The translations under genes were made by a program, and so were the position numbers. A stretch of DNA of 64,000 nt, from NCBI GenBank assembly GCA_934718065.1, contig CAKUZR010000005.1, positions 1 to 64,000 of the forward strand, written 5' to 3'. The notes under the pieces are model-generated. The model searched no databases and had not been told where the DNA came from. It saw nothing but the letters and a program-made list of their open reading frames with translations. This document shows positions 25,479 through 33,160 of the stretch, piece by piece. How positions within the stretch are numbered: the first letter of the stretch is position 1; every line of letters starts with the position of its first letter. The DNA comes from an uncultured Treponema sp. GTDB lineage: Bacteria; Spirochaetota; Spirochaetia; Treponematales; Treponemataceae.

Positions 25479-26453
25479 ATGAGGAAATTGAATTTTGCGG
25501 CGTTTGCCGTGGTTTCTGTGCTTGCGCTTGCCGGCTGCTCAAAAAAGAATCCGGCGGAAAAGCAGGTGATTATTTATTCAAATGCGGACGACGAGGCGGC
25601 TGTTTCTGTAAAAAAAGCCCTTGACGAAAACGGTTATGCCGGAAAGTACATTTTCCAGTCGTTTGGAACAAGCGAGCTTGGCGGAAAACTTTTTGCCGAA
25701 GGTTCTGACATCGAGGCGGATCTTGTTACAATGAGCTCTTTCTACATTGAAAGCGCGCAGAAAATGAACAATATGTTCAAGGATTTGACTTTTGAAACAA
25801 ATTCAACAGTTGAGCATCCGGCGTTCTACACTCCGCTCATTGCTCTTCAGGGCGCAGTCATAGTGAACACAAAACTTCTGAAAGAAGATAAAATTCCGTA
25901 CCCGAAAAGCATAAAAGATTTGGGAAATCCTGAGTATAAAAATCTTGTCAGCGTTGTTGATCCAATGGGAAGCACAACTGCGTGGCTCATGGTTCAGGCT
26001 CTTATTTCTGAATACGGCGAGGACGGCGCGAAACAGGCACTTAAGGCGATTTACAACAACGCCGGCCCGCATCTTGAGCTTTCAGGTTCAGGCCCGATAA
26101 AAAAGATTCGTTCCGGCGAAGTTGCAGTCGGATTCGGACTAAGGCATCAGGCAGTCCGCGACAAGAAAGCAGGGCTTCCAGTTGATTTTGTAGACCCAGT
26201 TGAAGGAAATTTCTCCCTTACAGAATCAATCGCGGTAATAAACAAGAAAAAATACAATCCGCTTGCAATGGAAATGGCTGAATGTATAGTTGAAAAAGCC
26301 CGCGCGGATATCATAAAGGATTATCCAGTCGTGCTGTACAAAGGCGAAACTGTCAGCCCTGAAAACCAGGCTTCCAACAGCAAAATCTTCCCTGAAACTC
26401 TTACAACCGAACTCCTAAGAAAACACCAGGAGCTAAGCGAAAGCTGCAAATAA
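25479..26453 (+). CDS. ABC transporter substrate-binding lipoprotein (iron/AfuA-like)
   Basis: A 324-residue lipoprotein. The signal peptide ends with lipobox LAGC (Cys about residue 19), so it should be membrane-anchored in the periplasm. The mature part is a periplasmic-binding-protein fold of the class that includes ferric iron and thiamine or phosphonate binders (VIIYSNADDEAAV near the N-terminus, GSTTAWLMVQALI near 165). No permease or ATPase gene is adjacent, so it is an orphan here and the ligand is not assignable. ATG 25479 is chosen over upstream starts because only it begins the signal peptide and is preceded by an agga. A strong terminator follows. Confidence 0.82.
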   Translation: MRKLNFAAFAVVSVLALAGCSKKNPAEKQVIIYSNADDEAAVSVKKALDENGYAGKYIFQSFGTSELGGKLFAEGSDIEADLVTMSSFYIESAQKMNNMFKDLTFETNSTVEHPAFYTPLIALQGAVIVNTKLLKEDKIPYPKSIKDLGNPEYKNLVSVVDPMGSTTAWLMVQALISEYGEDGAKQALKAIYNNAGPHLELSGSGPIKKIRSGEVAVGFGLRHQAVRDKKAGLPVDFVDPVEGNFSLTESIAVINKKKYNPLAMEMAECIVEKARADIIKDYPVVLYKGETVSPENQASNSKIFPETLTTELLRKHQELSESCK

Positions 26454-26460
26454 AAAATAA

Positions 26461-26497
26461 AAAACTCAGGCAAATATTCTTTCTGCCTGAGTTTTTT
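26461..26497. terminator. Bidirectional terminator
   Basis: A 10-bp stem (AACTCAGGCA at 26463-26472, TGCCTGAGTT at 26484-26493) flanked by an A-run on the left and a T-run on the right. It lies between the substrate-binding protein gene and the convergent glycerophosphotransferase gene, and can serve both. Confidence 0.85.
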
Positions 26498-26524
26498 GAA
26501 AATATGAATTCTTTTGTTTAATTT

Positions 26525-27781
26525 CTAATTCTTCTCGCCGGAAGTTTCCACTTTGCTGATCATAAAGTCGGCGATGTTTTTTCCGGCTTCGTCTTCGTGC
26601 ATCCAGGCTTCGGCTTTTGCGGCGTGGCGGGCTTCTTCAAGCTGCTTGGAGTCGCTTACGGACTGGATTACTTCTTTTATGTTCGCGAACTGCTCTTCTT
26701 TCAGTTCTGTTCCGAATTTTTTCAAAACTGAATACTGCCAAAGTTCTTTTCCGTCAAGGTCGTAGGCATCGTAAGGGCGAAGGTCCATTCCGGCGTTCAC
26801 GTACATAACCGGCTTGTCGCAAAGGAATGTGTAGTCAAAAATGATTCCGGAAAAATCTGAAATCATAATGTCGGCTTTTTTAAGGGAGAAAATATTCTGC
26901 CGCTCGTAGTCCCACACAATATTCGCGTTGTCCTTGTAGCGCGCGGCAAGTCGGTCGAGCATTTCCGCCTCTGATTTTTTTGACTGCGGATGAGGACGCA
27001 CAATAATCCGCCATCCAGTTTTTGAAAGCGGATCAAGAAGTTTTTCTCCGTACTTTTTAAGAATTCCAACGTCGCCCCAGCTTGGTGAAACCAGAACCGT
27101 GAACGGATGGTTTTCTTCTTCCGGGATTTCAGCGATATTTTTCTTGTATACGTCAAGGTACGGACAGCCGACTGTAACCAGCTCTTTTTTGCTGATTCCG
27201 CGTTTTTCTTCAAGGTAACGGATGTCTGCCGCCTGGTAATCGCCTGTAAGAAGAACTGAATCAAAGAAATCAAGTCCGAAAAGCCTGTAGGTTGTGGCGT
27301 CGTTCGGCATGTGCAGCACGTGCGAGTAATGCTTTACGTTTTTGCTGCGTTTAAGCTGGTAAACCTGAAGTCCAGGTGTCGTCATCAGCACAACTCCGGC
27401 GCTAAGCATATTGAGCTTTGCAAAAGCCGCGTTTCCTTCGCCGATGAATTCCGCCTTCACATAGTTGTATTTCTGCTCAAAAACCGGGTCTGTCTTTGAG
27501 GAAGTAAGATATTCAAGAGGAATTTTTCGCGCCTCGAATTCTTCTACAACCGGCTTGAACGTGTTCCAGTACTGGTTTCCTTCGTTGTATATTACGTAAG
27601 GTTTGTATGAAGAATCCAGCTGTGCGCTTCCGTCTTTTTTCCCGGAAAAGAAGAATTTAAGCTTCAGCAAAAGCGCGCGGAACAAAAAGAAGACTGTTGC
27701 CGCTGCTCCAATCAGGATGCTGAAAAGCATTGAGCCCGTGCCTGGGTCAATGTAAAGTGGTAAAAATGTTGTCGAAATCAT
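26525..27781 (-). CDS. CDP-glycerol glycerophosphotransferase-like protein
   Basis: A 418-residue protein with one N-terminal membrane helix (about 15-38) and a Glyphos_transf-type catalytic region: RPHPQS near 260, then SDFSGIIFDYTFL near 315, the nucleotide-binding signature of TagB/TagF enzymes. These add glycerol- or ribitol-phosphate from CDP-linked donors to a polymer or lipid acceptor. ATG 27781 is used because gggagaa, just upstream, is an SD and an earlier ATG (27793) would lie on it. It directly follows the YidC-sulfatase fusion gene on the same strand. Together they suggest a glycerol-phosphate surface polymer, in line with the lipoteichoic-acid-like glycolipids known in some treponemes. 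Confidence 0.82.
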   Translation of the reverse strand: MISTTFLPLYIDPGTGSMLFSILIGAAATVFFLFRALLLKLKFFFSGKKDGSAQLDSSYKPYVIYNEGNQYWNTFKPVVEEFEARKIPLEYLTSSKTDPVFEQKYNYVKAEFIGEGNAAFAKLNMLSAGVVLMTTPGLQVYQLKRSKNVKHYSHVLHMPNDATTYRLFGLDFFDSVLLTGDYQAADIRYLEEKRGISKKELVTVGCPYLDVYKKNIAEIPEEENHPFTVLVSPSWGDVGILKKYGEKLLDPLSKTGWRIIVRPHPQSKKSEAEMLDRLAARYKDNANIVWDYERQNIFSLKKADIMISDFSGIIFDYTFLCDKPVMYVNAGMDLRPYDAYDLDGKELWQYSVLKKFGTELKEEQFANIKEVIQSVSDSKQLEEARHAAKAEAWMHEDEAGKNIADFMISKVETSGEKN

Positions 27782-27795
27782 ATTTTCTCCCATGA

Positions 27796-30504
27796 TTATT
27801 TTATTCCTTTCTGCCAGTTTTTAGCTTCAAAGATATTTTCTGAAATTGTGTACCAGTCGTCTTCCGGAACGGTGAATGTGTTCAGTCCGTTTCCGCCCGG
27901 CCGCCAGTTGTGTGTAAGAACTACGCCGGAAGCTTTTTTCTGTTCCGGAGGAATTTCCTTGATTTCTTTTCCGGTCGCAGGATTTTTCGGGTTTTCAATT
28001 ATTCCCTTTGTCGCAATCGCCGGCACATCCGCGTTTGTCATGAAATCTTCATTTACGGAAAGTTTTCCTTTCGCGTTGAAATCTTTCACCAGAAGAAGCG
28101 GATGGTTGTGGTCAGGATTATATCCCTGCGGAAATTCTGTCTGCTCAAAATCCAGCTTGAATCCTTCAGTTGTTCCGATTCCGTGGTCAGCCACAAAGAT
28201 AATGCGCGAGTTGTCGTAGCAGCCGTTTTCCTTTAAATACTGAAGCCACTCGCCGAACCGTTTGAACGCCGCGATATTTCCTGAAACGCTTCTGTATTTT
28301 TCAACTTTTGAATGGGTTCTGTCCTCAACATCAATTGACGGAACGTAGTCCGGAGCCTGAAGAACCTGCCCTGAATGGGTGGTGTCGTTTACAATCGCGA
28401 AGAATTTGTTTCCTTCCGCTGAAAAATCGGTGAGCTCAGGCATATAGTCGAGCGCGGAATAGTAGTCGATGAATTCCATTATGTCTGAAGTCTGTTCGTC
28501 TGAAGACCACCACGAGCCGTCATCGTAAATGCTGTCGCGCGCAAAAAGCGGCACGGCCTTGAAAAGACTGAACCATACAAGATTTCGCTTCAGGCAGGTG
28601 CTTGTGATGTTTGCCCGCACTTTGTCCGGATTTTGCTTTACCCAGAGGTCAGTGTATTTTCTTTCAACGTTGAATCCTTCGATTTTTTCGTATGGCGCGC
28701 AGATTGACATATCCGGAATCCAGCTGTAGTTTGCCCAGCTCAAGTCCGAAACCTGCGCTGTAAAATCCGCCTGCTCGGTGAAAATGCGTGGAAGCGTCAG
28801 AAGAGCTTCGTTCTGCTTGTCAACAAGTTTTTCAGTTTTCCGTTTGTTTATTTCCGAAGGAATGTATTCGTATCCGCCGAACAAAGGCGGTGAGGCGAGC
28901 AAAGTTCCCTGGTTCCATGAAGCTGTGTTGTGGTAAAGCGTGAATCCGTCGTAAATGTCGTAAAGTTCAGGAAAAGCCTCAAAAATCGGAACGACATAAG
29001 AATTTTCCGCGCGGTCGAGCATAATCACAAACACATTTTTTCCTGTCTTTGAAACGTGGTACAAAGGCGAAATCGAGTCAACTTCCTGAATTTTGTCCGC
29101 GACTGTTTTTTTGTATTCCGAGTAGCCTTTCTGAATCTGCGCGATGTGAACAACAGAAATTCCGGCTTCCGCAATAAGAATCACCGCAAGAATTCCGTTC
29201 AGAATTTTTTCCTTTTTGAATTTAAGAAGAATGACTGGAACGCAGACCGCAATAATTATGCAGATTGAATTCAGAACCGACTGCCAGACAGGAGCTGAAT
29301 CAATGTTTTCCGCAAAAGTTATCAGCCGCGAAAGAGTTCCGTAGTCGCCTGAAAAAACGAATGCGTCAATCAGCGCAATAAAAAGCAGAACAGGCATAAC
29401 AACCGCGAATCCAGCCTGAATTCTGGCGTTGAACAGAAAGTAGACGCAGCTCATCCAGAACACAAAAAGTCCGAACGTCTGGATTGTTGAATTATAGATG
29501 AAGTAAAGCGGCGAACCGTATCCGTCGATGTTTGAAAATTCAACAGGAGAAGAACCTATGATGAATGAAGGAATCACGCTTCCGGCGAAAAGGCAGAGCG
29601 CAACGCTTGAAACAAAGAAAATTCCGAACCGGCTTTTTTTGTTTTCCGCGAGCGATTTCAAAGTTGTGTCCAGAAGGCGCGAAACATATTTTGCAAGGAA
29701 AGGAACTCCAAGAAGCGCGGTCGCTATTGCCGCAAGAAGAATTCTTTTGTGCAGAAATCCGTTGTGCACAAAAAGAACGTAGAAATCAAGCCCGAAAATC
29801 GCCGCCGCAAATATGATGTACAGAACTTTCGCAGGATTCTTTATTTTATAGAAGATATTTTTCACAAGAGAAAAGACGTTGTTCATCGTCCAGTAAAGAA
29901 CAAGCCCCGCTGGCGAAGAATAAAGGATTACAAGGAAAATCAGAGCCATTCCGTAAATAGTAATCTTGTCCTTGAATTTGAATCCTTTTGTGTAGATTGC
30001 GCCGGCGATTATGTTTATGAGCGTCATCGCGATTGGAAGCACATTTACCGGAAATCCACCGATTGAAAAAAGAGCATCCTGCGCGCCCATGTCACGGATG
30101 AAAAGGAAAGAATAGCCGCGGAGCGATTCAAGGTTTGAAAGGAACGAATACGCCGCCATGAAGAACGGAATCTGAATCAGAAGCCCGAACGACGAGCGCA
30201 GCGCCATGAGTGGATGATAATGGTTTTCCTTGTAGAAAGTTGTAAGAATCATGTACTGCTCATCGCCTTTGAAAACAGATTTGATTCTCTGGATTCCAGG
30301 CTCGAGCTTTTTTTCAGTGTCGCGCTGGATTTGCTGCCAGTGCTCCGCAACGATGTAAAGCGGAAGACAAAGAATTGAAACCGCAAGGCTTACGCCGATA
30401 ACCGCAATTCCCTGGTTTTTGAAAACACTGTCAAAAAGAACAAAAGAAAATTCGATAATCTGGATAAGCGGATAGATTATTACCGTGTAAAGAAAATTTA
30501 ACAT
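27796..30504 (-). CDS. YidC/Oxa1 domain fused to a sulfatase-type phosphotransferase
   Basis: A 902-residue membrane protein. Residues 1 to about 215 form a YidC/Oxa1-like insertase domain (five hydrophobic segments, with TFYKENHYHPLMALRSSFG in the cytoplasmic helical hairpin region). Several more membrane helices follow to about 450. The C-terminal about 430 residues are alkaline-phosphatase-superfamily: a metal-binding Asp in VFVIMLDRA (about 492), a candidate Thr nucleophile in WNQGTLLASPP (about 526), and FVADHGIG near 783 plus HNHPLLLV near 810. Sulfatase-fold enzymes such as LtaS move phosphoglycerol units. The fusion of an insertase to a transferase is unusual. It precedes the glycerophosphotransferase gene by 14 bp. 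Substrate is inference. Confidence 0.78.
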   Translation of the reverse strand: MLNFLYTVIIYPLIQIIEFSFVLFDSVFKNQGIAVIGVSLAVSILCLPLYIVAEHWQQIQRDTEKKLEPGIQRIKSVFKGDEQYMILTTFYKENHYHPLMALRSSFGLLIQIPFFMAAYSFLSNLESLRGYSFLFIRDMGAQDALFSIGGFPVNVLPIAMTLINIIAGAIYTKGFKFKDKITIYGMALIFLVILYSSPAGLVLYWTMNNVFSLVKNIFYKIKNPAKVLYIIFAAAIFGLDFYVLFVHNGFLHKRILLAAIATALLGVPFLAKYVSRLLDTTLKSLAENKKSRFGIFFVSSVALCLFAGSVIPSFIIGSSPVEFSNIDGYGSPLYFIYNSTIQTFGLFVFWMSCVYFLFNARIQAGFAVVMPVLLFIALIDAFVFSGDYGTLSRLITFAENIDSAPVWQSVLNSICIIIAVCVPVILLKFKKEKILNGILAVILIAEAGISVVHIAQIQKGYSEYKKTVADKIQEVDSISPLYHVSKTGKNVFVIMLDRAENSYVVPIFEAFPELYDIYDGFTLYHNTASWNQGTLLASPPLFGGYEYIPSEINKRKTEKLVDKQNEALLTLPRIFTEQADFTAQVSDLSWANYSWIPDMSICAPYEKIEGFNVERKYTDLWVKQNPDKVRANITSTCLKRNLVWFSLFKAVPLFARDSIYDDGSWWSSDEQTSDIMEFIDYYSALDYMPELTDFSAEGNKFFAIVNDTTHSGQVLQAPDYVPSIDVEDRTHSKVEKYRSVSGNIAAFKRFGEWLQYLKENGCYDNSRIIFVADHGIGTTEGFKLDFEQTEFPQGYNPDHNHPLLLVKDFNAKGKLSVNEDFMTNADVPAIATKGIIENPKNPATGKEIKEIPPEQKKASGVVLTHNWRPGGNGLNTFTVPEDDWYTISENIFEAKNWQKGIK

Positions 30505-30659
30505 CTGTCATATTCCTTGAAAAAATGTTCTAAATTATATCATTTTCAAAACGCAATAGCAAATGAAAGCCGCGCCCCGCAGATCAAAGAAGAATTTGAA
30601 ATCCTTCGCATTTAGTAAAAATTGAAGTGCGGATGGAATTAGTAAAATGTTGCTATATA

Positions 30660-30859
30660 GCCTGAGTGTCGTTTTTTTGGGTGAAGAAATAAAAGCGCAG
30701 ACAGATTTTCAGTTTGTGAAGATTTTTGTCGATTGAATCCATAAAAGTGCGGAGCACCCGGATTAATGCAAGCGCAGCGCGAGCCAAATCCATCTGGAGC
30801 AAACTGAAAAGATGCCGGAAGCGGTCTTTCAGAATTTGTGGAAAACTCAATATTCCGGA
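30660..30859. repeat. 200-bp MITE-like element, copy 1
   Basis: Starts GCCTGAGTGTCG and ends ATATTCCGGA, with terminal inverted repeats of about 25 bp (imperfect). The inner words (GTGCGGAGCACCCG, GAGCCAAATCCATCTGGAGC) are near-identical to copies 2 and 3. Flanks are TATATA and TATGCA, so a target duplication is not clear here. It occupies most of the 413-bp gap 30505-30917, with promoters on both sides. Confidence 0.72.
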
Positions 30860-30917
30860 TATGCAATATATTCAGTTTTCATTTGAATTTTAATCGCTCT
30901 CTTGTTATCTTTATAGT

Positions 30918-32384
30918 ATGAAAATACTAGCAGAAACCTTGGTGCATAAATTCATCCGCACATACACAGAACCTTTCAGCGCAAGAATTTTTTCAGAATT
31001 TTTGTCAAAATGCGGAGTGAAGGCTACAGCTGAAGAATGCGTTAATTATCTTGAAACAGACCCGAATGTTTTCAGCCTGGCAAATGGATTGTACGCCACC
31101 AGGGCATGTATGTTTACCGAACGTTTTTTCAGCATAAAACCTGAGCGCAAGGAGCTTGACAAGGGCGTTTTTATTACGGGGCACCGCTGCATGCCGTTCG
31201 TTGACCCGGATGTTCTGCCGTGCAGCATAACTTTTGTTTATAAAAAACACGTTCTCTCTCATAAAGTTGTTGAAATGGACAGCTCTTTTTTGCTGGATTT
31301 GTTCACGCTCTACGGCGACGAATATTCTCCGCAGTATATCGCGCAGGACCCGGCGAACGCTGGAATGGATCTGGCCGCGCTGGATTACACGCTTCCGCCC
31401 GTTGTCAAGGTTACAGGTGTTTCAACTGACCTGCTTGTGAAAAACGGATTCAAGTTCGGGGACAGGCTTGTCTGCCGCGTTATTGACTGGGACAACTGCA
31501 TTGTTGACATTGATTTTGTTCCGCGCGCCGAAAACCATTTCCAGATGACAAACGACGACATTGAGCGCGAGCGTTGGTATTCCCTGCTTGAAAAGCATCT
31601 TCTGGAAAGCTTTAAGATTGTTGGGCCGGTCGGCTCGATTGAAGAGCAGCTTTCCATGGTTTTTGCGGAAAACCGCGCCGAGCTTTGCGTGAAAAACTGC
31701 GGTTCAATAGAAGAATTTTTCATCAGGACAAAGAAAATCGGCTTTGAGCTTTTCGGAGTTGAAACCCGGCTCTGGTTCAAGGGCGAGGATGTTCCGGCAA
31801 TCGGCAGCTGGAATGAAACTGAATACGCGCCTTCTCCTGAAGAACCTGAATTTAAGCCTTCCGCTGAAAAATTTGAAAAAATTCCGGACTACATTGTCGA
31901 CTCAGCCATAAAAGACCAGCTTTACAGCAAAGTTTGCGACATGGAGCTTCTGCTTCAGAAACTGTATCCGAATTCATACAGAATTTCCGCCGTCCAGCGC
32001 AAGATGATGTTATTGCACTTGAAAAACCGGCATGATATAATTTCTGCAAATTACAACCGTTTTGCAGATTCTGAGATAAGCAGACTGCGCCATAGAATTC
32101 TGGATCTGTTCTGCCAGGTGAATTCGCTTGTTTATTCAATTGATTTGGCTTGTGCAGACCTTTCGGTTTTTCCGCAGCAGTCGCTTGTGGTTCTTTCGCA
32201 GATTTATGCTCATATAAATCATGTGCTTGAAGCCTGCGAGTCAGATTCGGCTTCTGTGGTTCACGATATGAATGAGATTTCAATTTCCGTGGACGGAATG
32301 CAGCTGAATTTCGACTGCATCGAGGAGGATTTGCGCGCGGTTATCGCCAGGGAATCCAAGAATGGATTTGTAGTTCTAAAATAA
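30918..32384 (+). CDS. Conserved protein of unknown function, 488 residues
   Basis: I do not recognise a family. The N-terminal about 90 residues look like a winged-helix fold (SARIFSEFLSKCGVKATAEECVNYL), the middle (about 150-210) is beta-rich with DRLVCRVIDWDNCIVDIDF, an S1/OB-like stretch, and the C-terminal third (about 330-480) is helical. There is no signal peptide or membrane helix, so it should be cytoplasmic. It precedes a PTS EIIA gene by 18 bp on the same strand and is probably co-transcribed with it. The start has no SD; a TTGAAT-17-TATCTT promoter places the transcript start close to the ATG. It may be a spirochaete-specific regulator, but this is only a guess. Confidence 0.75.
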   Translation: MKILAETLVHKFIRTYTEPFSARIFSEFLSKCGVKATAEECVNYLETDPNVFSLANGLYATRACMFTERFFSIKPERKELDKGVFITGHRCMPFVDPDVLPCSITFVYKKHVLSHKVVEMDSSFLLDLFTLYGDEYSPQYIAQDPANAGMDLAALDYTLPPVVKVTGVSTDLLVKNGFKFGDRLVCRVIDWDNCIVDIDFVPRAENHFQMTNDDIERERWYSLLEKHLLESFKIVGPVGSIEEQLSMVFAENRAELCVKNCGSIEEFFIRTKKIGFELFGVETRLWFKGEDVPAIGSWNETEYAPSPEEPEFKPSAEKFEKIPDYIVDSAIKDQLYSKVCDMELLLQKLYPNSYRISAVQRKMMLLHLKNRHDIISANYNRFADSEISRLRHRILDLFCQVNSLVYSIDLACADLSVFPQQSLVVLSQIYAHINHVLEACESDSASVVHDMNEISISVDGMQLNFDCIEEDLRAVIARESKNGFVVLK

Positions 32385-32402
32385 ATTTTATCGGAGTAAA
32401 AA

Positions 32403-32861
32403 ATGGCAGTAAATCTTGCGGAGCTTATTCATAAGGGCGGTGTTTTCAGCGGCGTGGAAGGTTCTTCTCCGGAAGAAATTTACAAAAAAATCACAGGAAT
32501 GATAAGCCTTCCTGCCGGAATGTCTGCTGAGACTGTTCTGAAAGCCTTGTGCGAGCGGGAAAAAATCATGAGCACTGCGGTCGGCAACGGAATTGCTTTG
32601 CCTCATGCCAGAATTCCTATTGTAAAGGACGAAAACGAGCAGAGAATCAGCATTGTGTATCTGAAAAATCCAATCGATATGCAGGCGCCGGATGAAAGAA
32701 AGGTTTTCGTGATGTTTGTCATTCTTACCGCAAACCAGCATACTCATTTACAAGTGCTTTCAGAGCTTGTGCAGCTTTTTCAGAACAGGGAATTCAAGAA
32801 GCTGCTGGAAAAAAACGCAGGTGAGGCTGAACTGCTCAACGTGATAAGAAATTTATCCTGA
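32403..32861 (+). CDS. PTS EIIA domain protein (fructose/PtsN type)
   Basis: A 152-residue EIIA of the fructose/mannitol/nitrogen class. The phospho-acceptor His is in GNGIALPHARIP (about residue 67), and the fold-defining VFVMFVILTANQHTHLQVLSEL spans about 101-122. No EIIB or EIIC lies nearby, so a regulatory PtsN-like role is more likely than sugar transport. The SD (cggag) is good. Length and motif order are normal for the family. Confidence 0.85.
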   Translation: MAVNLAELIHKGGVFSGVEGSSPEEIYKKITGMISLPAGMSAETVLKALCEREKIMSTAVGNGIALPHARIPIVKDENEQRISIVYLKNPIDMQAPDERKVFVMFVILTANQHTHLQVLSELVQLFQNREFKKLLEKNAGEAELLNVIRNLS

Positions 32862-32884
32862 GGAGCGTCGGTTTTACATAAATT

Positions 32885-33085
32885 GTCTGAATGTCGGGTT
32901 TTTTGTGAAAAAAATAAAAGCGCAGGCAGATTTTCAGTTTGTGAAGATTTTTGGCGATTGGATTAATTAAAGTGCGGAGCACCCGAACAAACACAAGCGA
33001 AGCGCGAGCCAAATCCATCTGGAGCAAACTGGAAATATGCCGGAAGCGTTTTTTCATAATTTGCAAAAAAATTCGAAATTCGGGC
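32885..33085. repeat. 200-bp MITE-like element, copy 2
   Basis: Starts GTCTGAATGTCGGG and ends GAAATTCGGGC, ends being imperfect inverted repeats. It is flanked by a 6-bp direct repeat TAAATT (32879-32884 and 33086-33091), which looks like a target-site duplication. It fills most of the 299-bp gap before the transketolase gene. Confidence 0.78.
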
Positions 33086-33160
33086 TAAATTAAAAGGTTC
33101 TTCAAAAATGCACTTGAATGCAGATTTTTGCAGTTCCACATAACACTTTAGAGGTTTAAG

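Noticed and set aside
30639..30866. Open frames within the 200-bp elements (also 32836-33364 and 47929-48189) giving similar peptides
   Set aside because: They arise because the repeats are similar at DNA level; they have no SD and the frames shift between copies.
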